DNA of 64,000 nucleotides. It comes from Synaphobranchus kaupii (taxonomy: Eukaryota; Chordata; Actinopteri; Anguilliformes; Synaphobranchidae). The notes under the pieces were generated by a model, which saw only the letters and a program-made list of their open reading frames with translations, made no database searches and was not told the origin of the DNA. The stretch is from NCBI GenBank assembly GCA_029718625.1, contig CM056379.1, forward strand, positions 50,799,579 to 50,863,578, written 5' to 3'. The first letter of the stretch is position 1. Each line of letters begins with the position of its first letter. Positions 56,103-64,000 of the stretch are shown in pieces. The translations under genes and the position numbers were made by a program.

Positions 56103-56613
56103 ACAGACATTTGTAAACAAACAATGCACTGTTTGTCAAAGACAGTTGCTTAGAGAAAGTATATGGGTAAATCCTCCTGACATTATGGGGCTTCATGTTT
56201 CTCGTGTCTGTGAAGATGGATCACTGCTGCAAACACCCGTTTTTCCCTCTGAGGTGACTGATATTCCTGTTGTAGGACAGAGGAAGCAGAGATACAGCTT
56301 AAAGTCTATTATATGCCATGCAGGAAAATCCTCATTAACTGGCCATTACTGGTCTGTTCTCATTACAGACACAGCAAAAATATGTGCCAATGATAAATAT
56401 ATCCACATCGTTAATAGTACCGAGGACAGCACTGTAGTCATATTTTTTATGGAAAAAGTAGGTAGTACAATGGCAAAGATAAACATAGATGTGAAAGTAT
56501 CATCTCAATCACAAAATGACATTATCATACAATCCCCTCTGAGTCCTGATAGCCATATTAAAGATGAAACTATCCCTATCCTACAGTTTTTTTTACAGAC
56601 ACCAGTGCTGTAA
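56101..56613 (+). pseudogene. USP-like module 1 (C-terminal half)
   Basis: From KQCTVCQRQLLRESIWVNPP (C-x2-C knuckle, then the PxxMxLHVSR strand) to RYSLKSIICHAGKSSLTGHY and WSVLITD. This is the finger-to-His-box part of ubiquitin-specific proteases, with the GHY His present. No Cys box (GNTCYxNS) is seen anywhere upstream, so catalysis is not expected. The frame ends just after an eight-T run (56588-56595), beyond which the coding continues in another frame (TDTSAVKECLRRLILAYQ). Confidence 0.6.
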
Positions 56614-57851
56614 AGGAATGCCTCAGAAGATTAATTTTGGCTTATCAGAAAACAAAGTGCCCACAGTTTAAGTGCACCATATCCAAATTAAATAAAATAA
56701 ATTTGTGTCAGTCTTTACCAGGTGCATTTGAGAACCCTATGCAATTCAGTAATGTAGTTGACATCATAAGTAATTTTGTGAGCCAAAATCTCACATCAAC
56801 ATTTCTGGCAAACGATTTACTGCATTTACATGTCCTGTACTCTTTTGAATGCAACAAATGTAGTAATAGTTTAATGCATAGCCAAAATGAAAATATTATT
56901 GTACTTACAACTAGTGATAGTTCTAAAAGAACTATTGAAAAATCAATAGCATGTCATGTTTCAGCTCCTAAAAAACGTGCCTGTACAATTTGTAAACATG
57001 AAGCCAACCTTGAATTAAAAAAAGTACATAAAACGCATTTACCAAAAACTTTGCTTGTGCTTGCTAAAAGGTCAGAAAATGAAATTGACGAAAGATTGAC
57101 CATGTCCTCAGTTTATAACCGAAATTCATATGACCTTAAAAGTATTATGTATTTTGCAAGCCAAAAGCCTTTTCTAACTTGGTGTAAATCAGAAAAAGGA
57201 AAGTGGCACAGTAACACTTTAAACAATAATTTATGCACATTAAAAATGATCAATTCTGACTTATCCAAATCTGACTTTTTCCTTGCAGCATATGAGATGG
57301 AATCATGTGAAAAAGTACATGATATCAAACTTTATGAGATGAGTCACAAATGCACTGGCCAATGTCAGAATCAAATTCCTTTTAAAATTCATGAATTGCC
57401 ACAAAATCCAGGTAGGGATATGCCAAATAATATATCACAAGAGGATCTAGATTTAATTAAAAGTGGCAGATGGTTACATGACCGAATAATTGATTCATAC
57501 TTGGACCTCCTGAAGAAAAACCTAAAAGTGAATTATGTATTCATTGTTCCTTCAAACTTTGTTAGCCAAAATTTGAATTCTTTGTTTTGGGAGAATATAG
57601 AGGTTCTCCCAAACATTTCTAAAAGTCATAGAAACTGGTGGTGCTTTGAAAACATTATAATTCCTGTAAATATCAGATCTTCTCATTGGGCTATCATTAT
57701 CATAGAAATGAACAACAGAAAAGACAAAGAAAATAATATTACTCTTGGAGTGAAAATTCTTGATTCATTGAAAACATATGAAAATTACCTAATTACAGTG
57801 CTTTCCTCTCTACAAAAGTATTTGATTTTGGAATATTTGGCACAACTGTGA
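56594..57851 (+). pseudogene. USP-like module 2 and ULP1 protease N-terminal part
   Basis: The 400-codon frame has a USP-like half: PMQFSNVVDIISNFV, FECNKCSNSLMH, CTICKHEANLELKKVHKTHL followed by PKTLLVLAKR, and YDLKSIMYFASQKP. Here the catalytic-type His (GHY) is replaced. Then RWLHDRIIDSYLDLLKKNLK begins a ULP1/SENP (C48) domain with His in SSHWAI (57684-57686) and Asp in ILDSL (57762-57764). C48 proteases cleave SUMO-like tails. The frame stops at 57851, before the catalytic Cys. Confidence 0.7.
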
Positions 57852-57982
57852 ACTTATCACTAAATTATGAATTCTCCCACAACTGCCCACATTTTCACAA
57901 GCAATCAGATGCGAGTAGCTGTGGGTTGTATGTGTGCTTTTTTTTGGTGGGAATATTAACAAATTTTTCAACACAGATATAA
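57842..57982 (+). pseudogene. ULP1 protease C-terminal part with catalytic Cys
   Basis: A different frame reads TVNLSLNYEFSHNCPHFHKQ, then SDASSCGLYVCFFLVG. The Cys at 57920-57922 in S-C-G-x-Y-V-C is the C48 nucleophile. A one-base frame change near 57820-57845 parts it from the His/Asp half. The stop is at 57980-57982. Confidence 0.7.
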
Positions 57983-58064
57983 GAAAATATCTGCAACATG
58001 AACTAAGCCAACAAGCTTTACTTTTGTAATTCACAAGTAAAAAGTTTTAATATTTACTTATTAA

Positions 58065-58500
58065 AGGCTATAGATACCGCATTTTTATGGAGACAAAAAC
58101 ATTATTTTATATAATACATCCACAGAGCTTGATGAAAGATGCAGAATAAAAGTATTGCTTTTCCCTAAAAATAAATATTGATTATGAATGTATCATTACA
58201 AAAAATTTTTACGGGCCGTAAAAGAGTGCAGTGTTCATCTCTGTCTAAGACGGCAGAGTTCCCGGTGTTGTGCCGTTCGTTTTTCGGCTCCCCTGCAGAT
58301 CTCTCTCCCCCGTTCACTATAAACGTGCTAGCTAAGCTACGCGATATGCTATGAACGCCTGTGCTTTTCTTTTACATATTTTCTCTAGTTAAAATGAAAA
58401 TGAAAATGGATTGTGGTACGAGAATTGTAAACACCGGCTGTGTCATGAAATGTCATCTCCATATGAGACACTAGGGGGTGAAATGCTGTATCTATCGCCT
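58065..58500. mobile_element. TTAA-flanked 436-bp MITE
   Basis: The ends AGGCTATAGATACCGCATTT...AAATGCTGTATCTATCGCCT are flanked by TTAA (58061-58064 and 58501-58504). The inverted repeats are about 20 bp. It has no ORF. Confidence 0.8.
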
Positions 58501-58690
58501 TTAAATTTGCTGATTGTTGTAAGTAGTTAATTTGAACCTAGTTGTATTTTATTTCCTGTGGAAAAACCCATCCAGTGTTGCATGTTTACACTACCTGCAC
58601 TATATTATGAAATCATAAAAATGTGTAAATTAAGTCTAAGACTGTTTGACTTTTATGCACACTTGTTCTAAAATTGTATGCACACACCTA

Positions 58691-59861
58691 CGGTCGCGGC
58701 CACTATTATTGGCACCCCCTGTAAAGATGAACAAAAAGGGTTATAAAAAATTCACCGTTTGGTGAATTAGCTTAATCTTACACTGAAAAAACAAGAAGAA
58801 TCCAACCTTTAATTGACATTAATTTATTAAGAGAAAAAAAAATCCCTCATCAAGAAATAATTATTTTTAACAAAACCACATTGGCCACAATTATTGGCAC
58901 ACCTGCATTTATATATAGAATAAAGTAATAATTTTTAATATTTGGTCACATATCCTTTGCATGCCATGACTTCCTGATGTCTGTGACCCAACAACATCAA
59001 AATACTCTTGATATCTTATTTTCTGGTACTCTTACAAGCGATACTATAACATCTCTGCATTTGAATGGATCTCTATGGGAATTGGGGGGTGGGACTAGAT
59101 TTAGCTGTAAATTATTCTGGAACAGTTTGGAATACATGGTTGGTAAAATGGCTGTAAGTCAACAAGGGTCTGAGGTATCAAACAAGCCTTAAACAAACAC
59201 TCTGCTGCCAGATATGCAGTAGATATGGATGGATCACTTTAAGGGTTGTTTCTCCTGGCAAATTTTCCTATTGAACTCTATGGAAAAATAAGTCAGGAGA
59301 AGAAACCCTTCAAGTTATTCATCCATATTTACTGCATATCTGGCAGCAGAGTGATGGTTTAAAGCTTGTTTGATACGTCAGACCCTTGATGACTTACAGC
59401 CATTTAGCCAACCATGTGTTCCATACTGTTCCAGTGTAATTTACAGCTAAATCTAGACCCACCCCCCAATTCCCTTAGAGATCCATTCAAATGCAGAGAG
59501 GTTATAGTATCGCTTGTGAGAGTACCAGAAAATAATATATCAAGAGTCTTTTGATGTCGTTGAGTCACAGACATCAGGAAGTCATGGCATGCAAAGGATA
59601 TGCGACCAAATATTAAAAACTATTACTTTATTCTATATATAAATGCAGGGGTGCCAATAATTGTGGCCAACGTGGTTTTGTTAAAAATAATTATTTCTTG
59701 ATGAGGGATTTTTTTTTTCTCATAATAAATTAACGTCAATTAAAGGTTGGATTTTTCTCATTTTTTCAGTGTGAGATTAAGGTAATTCACCATACGGTAT
59801 ATTTTGTATAACCCTTTTTACTCGTCTTTACCAGGGGTGCCAATAATAGTGGCTGCAACTG
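58691..59861. mobile_element. Tc1-type palindromic element (1.17 kb)
   Basis: Inverted ends with CCACTATTATTGGCAC are flanked by TA (58689-58690 and 59862-59863). The arms match nearly all the way to the centre near 59290 and carry the shared core twice in opposite orientation. It is the most complete copy apart from 35854-37211. Confidence 0.85.
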
Positions 59862-59897
59862 TATGTAGACGCACTTATATGCGCCATTAAAATAACA

Positions 59898-60172
59898 TGT
59901 AAACAACTGCGACATGACTTTAGACCAGCTTTGTGGTGGTTGTAGTGCAATGCTTTCTGCTGGCTCAAGATAGCAATACGCCAAAAGTTATCCTGGCCAC
60001 ACCTCATCTTAAGACCAACCCGCCCAGTTCACTTGCTATGGGCGCAAGATCACTTGGTATTTAAACAATGTGAGCGCTGGGCGCTATAACGTCCCCTGCG
60101 CTGGGTGTAAGATAGCAAAGACACTTGCGTTTGGGTTAGTGCCGCTTAGCGCCGGGTGTAAGATAAGGCCCC
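59898..60172 (-). repeat. MITE with GGGCCCTATCTTACACCC end (copy 2, uninterrupted)
   Basis: The reverse strand runs from GGGGCCTTATCTTACACCCG through the CAGCAGAAAGCA block to AAAGTCATGTCGCAGTTGTTTAC. It serves as the empty site for the insertion at 4795-11331 in copy 1. Confidence 0.8.
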
Positions 60173-60600
60173 AAATCTGAAAAGTGACAAAACACCCCAA
60201 TATCATGAAGATACTATGTCCATGGGGAGGCAGCAGAGCATGGTATAAGTGATCCTTTCAGTTCCTTTCACAAGTAATAGCAGCATGCTGCAGTTGGACC
60301 GCAGTATTGGAACAGTTTCTATATTGCTTATTTGATATACAGTAAGTGACATTATATCAATGTAATGAAGGGTTGTACATGATGTAATGATATATAAAAT
60401 AAAGTTTCTGGGATGCTTATCTAACCTGTTTCTACCTATTCCTACCAGTATTATAAGGTTCTGAGACGTATTATGTCATCCTGTTACAAATGCTAAAATT
60501 TGACTCATCAACTTCAATGAAAGATGAAGCAGTGTTAGACCCTTTACCCAAGGCATTGTTAAATGTTTTCTATAATTTTTTATTTCATTTATTCTTGTTT
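60173..60600. other. No gene seen
   Basis: AT-rich DNA with no motif recognised. Confidence 0.4.
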
Positions 60601-61165
60601 GATTATAAAGTTTTTTTCTTTCTATTCAGTTTTGTCACATGATTCCTCAACTTACAGTAATTCTGCCAGTCAACGAGACAGCCAGACTCAATTGCTTTCC
60701 TCTTAGCAATATTTCTTTGTACCATACAATGTTTCAACTCATCGTCAATCCAGGGTGCCCTAACTGTTTTAACAGTATGTTTTTTTTTTCTTGCACGTCC
60801 AACACTAGGGCCCCCCGCCGGGGTTTGATTAGGGCCCCCAACGGTCTAGGGCCGGCTCTGCATGTAACCACAAAGCTTCAATGTCATTCATCATAAGGTC
60901 ATCCCTCTGCTTTATAGGAATATGATTTTGAATGTAAACAGCCACACCACCTCCATAAATATTTCTGTCTCTTCTGTAGATATAATAGCCTTGTTCATAT
61001 AATTCAGTATCATCAAATGACTCAAGTGTGACTCTGAGATGGCTAAAATATGTATATTGTTAGATAGCAACAAACTCCAAACTTCCTGCACTTTATTTTT
61101 AAGGCTGCAAATATTAACGTGAGCAACCCTTGGCCCCTTCCCGGAACGATTAAGCGACTCTGAAT
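60600..61165 (-). pseudogene. LINE endonuclease/linker fragment
   Basis: The minus strand near 61040-60870 reads SHLRVTLESFDDTELYEQGY, YIYRRDRNIYGGGVAVYIQN and HIPIKQRDDLM. This is the apurinic-type endonuclease of a fish non-LTR element. Further on, 60780-60640 reads RAPWIDDELKHCMVQRNIAK and DWQNYCKLRNHV, the segment between endonuclease and reverse transcriptase. A 60-bp C/G-rich block (60810-60862, CTAGGGCCGGCTCTG) and a deletion part the two. It is defective. Confidence 0.75.
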
Positions 61166-62868
61166 TATCTAGCTAAATGAATGACCACCATAGGTCGTTA
61201 GTTCCAACTCAAATTACTACAGCGAATAATGCTTAAGATGCATCAACTCTCCTAGGCTTTGCAAGGTGCGTGATTTCCCCGCGATCTCGTTCATTTTCTT
61301 TGCTCTCTCCAGCACAGCACAACTTGGCGACGATTGGCCTAGGTTTGTCCCCGTTACCCTGGTTTCACATTGGCCGTCCATAGGCGGCAAGTGCCGTTGA
61401 CATCAATGGAGAGTCGTTTTCCGCTTTGCGCTCTGGTCGGCGGTGAGCGCAGCGCAAGATCCACTGCCTGCGCTGCGCTCAAAGTTCAACCAAATTCAAC
61501 TTTGACCCCTCCAGTCGCTGACCTTTCAAAGCGCAGCCAATAGCTAGAGAGTGGGCGGTATTGAACGGACCAACTTCGCGAATGCAAAATGGATGAGAGA
61601 TTGATTACGTGCGTGACCGAATTCCCCTAGTTATATCAGTCGAACTTGCGGGACTACCGTGATGTAAATTTAAAAAACTTTGCATGGCGAAACATAAGTT
61701 TTCAGTTGGGGCTACCAGGTTTGTAACAAATAAGCACTACTACATTGATATCTAGGCTACCAGATTATTACCAGGCTGCGCTAGCTCGCTACGTTAACTA
61801 TCGATAGCCAGGATGGCATTCTATATTACGGTCAGCAGATAAGTGTTTTTTGTTTGTTTAGAACGGTATACATTTCACGTTCGAAAGCAATTAGAAAAAG
61901 TGGAGAAGAGCAGAGCAGGGGTGGGGCCAGTGGTGGCACTGGCCCCCACTGGAATCTGATTGGCCACCCCTGGTGCCCCCCCTACCAGAACCGGAATATG
62001 GTAGGCCATTGTCTTGTCAGTATCGATGAAAGGAGCCCCTGTAGCCCAATGGGAATGGACATAAAATGAGGCGGAACCAAAGTTGCATCTTCCAATGACA
62101 GAGCTAGCCGCCTCACTTCAGCATTCAGCAATCAACATTTTAACGTCTGCCGCTGAGAAGATGCAAGATCATTTGACGCTGTCGTCGCTGAAGAACAAAA
62201 GTGGGATATAGGTAGGGGAGGTCGAACGTTCTGCCCGCAATGTAATCACAATGGGCATTCCACACACAAAACAAAAAACTAAATTGACGTCTGGGCTCAT
62301 TTCAACATGTCATTTAACAAGGAAATCTACTAAACAAGAGTAGATGAAGCTATTTATTTGTTTCAGAAGTGTACTTACACTTCAACAATGTTATTTTTTT
62401 ACTTTAGAAGCCAGACATTATGCTAATTTGACTGTTTACGAGCATTTGTGCCTGTACTTAACGCTGTACCAAAATCAATGGGGTCATTATAAAACATCCA
62501 ACCACATTGAAGTCGTTAATACACATTTTATTACAAGAAAAACTCACTGTGAAATGTTTTAGGTGTTAATCGATCGGTATGTATCGATACTTTCGTCTAT
62601 TTAGGTGTCCTGAAAACGTTACATGTGCCGCGCCTCCTGCGGGACTTAGAATTCTACAGCCACTTCAGAAGCAAAATGGCACCAAAAAAATAAGGCGCTC
62701 GCCACCTTATTCGAAATAACCCCAGAAGGGATTTTGTAATAGTGAAAAGAAATGTTATTCAAATTGTGGCCAACCCGTCTTGATATCATGCCGATTGTTC
62801 AAATCTGATTGGTCCAAGATATGCTGGCAAAGAGGCGCTTTGAAATGTTTTCTGATGTGGCTAGGTCA
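61166..62868. other. No gene supported; repeat-like stretches
   Basis: 61360-61560 is GC-rich (GGTCGGCGGTGAGCGCAGCG) and looks like a multi-copy fish sequence. 61915-61990 contains a GGCACTGGCCCCCACTGG stretch. ORFs at 61854-62069 and 62344-62562 have no motif. Confidence 0.4.
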
Positions 62869-63218
62869 GTAAACTCCAGATGAACAACGACATTTTTACA
62901 TGTAGATCTTCATCAAAATCTCGTCTACAGTATGGTATAAAGCATTTTAATATTGCGAATGGGTGTTTTTTTAAATTAACATGAAAAGGGAACAAGCACC
63001 TTATAGATTCCGAATCCAAAAACTGAGAATTCTGATAACCAGTGCCAGCTAAAGTCGCTAGCTGCTATGTTTTTCTCTGGACCATATCGCCGGTAAACTC
63101 CATATGAACAACGACATTTTTACATGTAGATCTTCATCAAAATCTCGTCTACAGTATGGTATAAAGCATTTTAATATTGCGAATGGGTGTTTTTTTTAAT
63201 TAACATGAAAAGGGAACA
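62869..63218 (+). repeat. Near-identical direct duplication, 126 bp, period 224
   Basis: GTAAACTCCAGATGAACAAC...AAAAGGGAACA at 62869-62994 recurs at 63093-63218 with only a few changes (for example CAGATG to CATATG and one extra T). The spacer is about 98 bp. Confidence 0.9.
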
Positions 63219-63224
63219 TGGGTC

Positions 63225-63340
63225 AGACCCAAGTCAAGTCAAGTCAAGTCAAGTTTATTTGTATAGCACATTTCATACACTAGGCAACTCAAAGTGCTTT
63301 ACATAAGACATAGAAAGACATTATATAAAAAGTAAATTAG
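63225..63340 (+). repeat. Teleost LINE/SINE tail-like repeat
   Basis: After a (CAAGT)n-like run come TTTATTTGTATAGCACATTT and CAACTCAAAGTGCTTTACAT. This is a very common dispersed sequence in ray-finned fish, usually at the 3' end of retroposed units. Confidence 0.7.
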
Positions 63341-63560
63341 AATTGAAACAATGTTAATAAGAAGTTAAAACAGTTATAATAAAACGCAATACTGGTTGGG
63401 CCCACAAAACAAATACCCAACAAACACTCCTACCACAAACAGCCTGCTACCTGCAATCTGCTACGCATCGTACAGCCTCTCTCTCTGGGTGATATTATAC
63501 CTGCCAGGTCCGCTGCAGGTGCCTGCCAGCTACGCTGCAGGACTTTTGTAAAAATATTAT

Positions 63561-63830
63561 TAGCCCATGGGTGGGAGCAGCATACAGCCTCCACAGTTTG
63601 AATCACTCCACAGAGTGACGGACCCGTCGGTCACTAATCAAACTTTAAAGTTGAGCGCACTACAGCCTCAAGTTGAGCGCACTACGGCCTCTTTTTACGT
63701 ATTAGCCCATGGGTGGGAGCAGCATACAGCCTCCACAGTTTGAATCACTCCACAGAGTGACGGACCCGTCGGTCACTAATCAGACTTTTAATCAAACTTT
63801 TAAGTTGAGCGGACTATTTATAGAGGACTT
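63561..63830 (+). repeat. Tandem duplication, about 142-bp period
   Basis: TAGCCCATGGGTGGGAGCAG at 63561 recurs at 63703 and is followed in both by CCACAGTTTGAATCACTCCA and GACGGACCCGTCGGTCACTA. The remainder to 64000 is A-rich (AAATAAATAA-type) with no gene. Confidence 0.85.
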
Positions 63831-64000
63831 TTCAGGTGCTCAACAGATAACAGGCAACAACTGACATCAGATAACAGTATTTATCTAAGTATATGCGGTG
63901 CAGAAAAAGAAAGAATAAAACAAATAATAAAAAGAGATAAAAAATAAATAAAAGATAAAACAGCTTTAAAGGATAAATAAGCTTAAAAATAAATAAATTA

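Larger units (their letters stand above)
53445..57982 (+). pseudogene. Multi-domain PHD / USP-like / ULP1 protease locus, frame-broken
   Basis: Nearly continuous coding DNA on the + strand appears in several frames that follow one another. In order: two spliced exons (53445-53708, 53839-54072), a Gly/Glu-rich charged segment (to about 54505), a basic segment near 54560-54660 (RWPYKRPCAARRSIKQLRQI), and a PHD finger (54850-55020). Then come a Cys/His-rich segment (55185-56102), a first USP-like C-terminal half (about 56100-56480), a second one (about 56594-57330) and a ULP1/SENP-type protease (about 57440-57982). USP and ULP1 folds remove ubiquitin or SUMO-like proteins. Breaks lie at a G run (55054-55061), a TAA near 55269, about 56095, a T run (56588-56595) and about 57840. 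ULP1 domains are known in transposons (KDZ/Zisupton, some MULEs and CACTAs). I infer a mobile-element origin but see no ends or transposase. Confidence 0.6.

Overview
The window looks like nuclear DNA of a ray-finned fish, possibly a clupeiform, although that last step is only an impression. The reasons are spliced genes with GT/AG introns, many Tc1/mariner-type elements, a Sleeping-Beauty-type Tc1 element, a tRNA-headed SINE with the common teleost tail (GTAAGTCGCTCTGGATAAGA), a DIRS retroelement and a decayed retrovirus. No bacterial operon, CRISPR array or complete rRNA/tRNA gene is visible.

One ordinary host gene is clear: adprh, an ADP-ribosylarginine hydrolase. It lies on the + strand in six coding exons (28778-28886, 38955-39053, 39263-39368, 39676-39942, 40537-40751, 40913-41061). 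Splice phases agree at every junction and the SDDT and DSDST metal-binding motifs are present. The first coding exon (about 35-40 codons) was not found. The first visible intron is 10 kb and almost filled by nested repeats.

The most unusual locus is 53445-57982 (+). It is a multi-exon, partly frame-broken coding region that joins two spliced upstream exons, a PHD finger, a Cys-rich segment, two C-terminal-half USP-like (deubiquitinase-fold) modules and a C-terminal ULP1/SENP-type cysteine protease with its His, Asp and Cys still present. I could not assign it to a named family. Its setting and decay suggest a large mobile element or a domesticated relative.

Layout. 1-3.6 kb: a palindromic DNA element holding a dead Tc1 copy and a solo-LTR-like insert. 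4.5-11.3 kb: a 6.5-kb element with CCCAG...CTGGG ends inserted in a MITE; a second MITE copy at 59.9-60.2 kb supplies the empty site. 12.2-22.9 kb: a minus-strand DIRS element with inverted terminal repeats, split by a 2.6-kb palindrome, a LINE fragment, a TTAA-type element and a short Tc1-like element. 23-28.7 kb: mostly unrecognised intergenic DNA with one 72-codon ORF. 28.8-41.1 kb: adprh, with a SINE, a TTAA foldback element, a decayed DIRS/Ngaro-like element and a Tc1-type palindrome in its intron. 41.6-44.7 kb: a Sleeping-Beauty-type element with insertions nested two deep. 44.8-48.0 kb: a 5'-truncated endogenous retrovirus (LTR and env), minus strand. 48-53 kb: small DNA transposons and a 195-bp tandem repeat. 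53.4-58 kb: the PHD/USP/ULP1 locus. 58-64 kb: more MITEs, a LINE endonuclease fragment and local duplications.

Apart from adprh and perhaps the PHD/USP/ULP1 locus, almost every coding trace is a broken mobile-element gene. Much of the window is a stratigraphy of insertions whose order can be read from interrupted repeats and target-site duplications. All calls were made by eye; family names are given only where protein motifs or terminal repeats support them.
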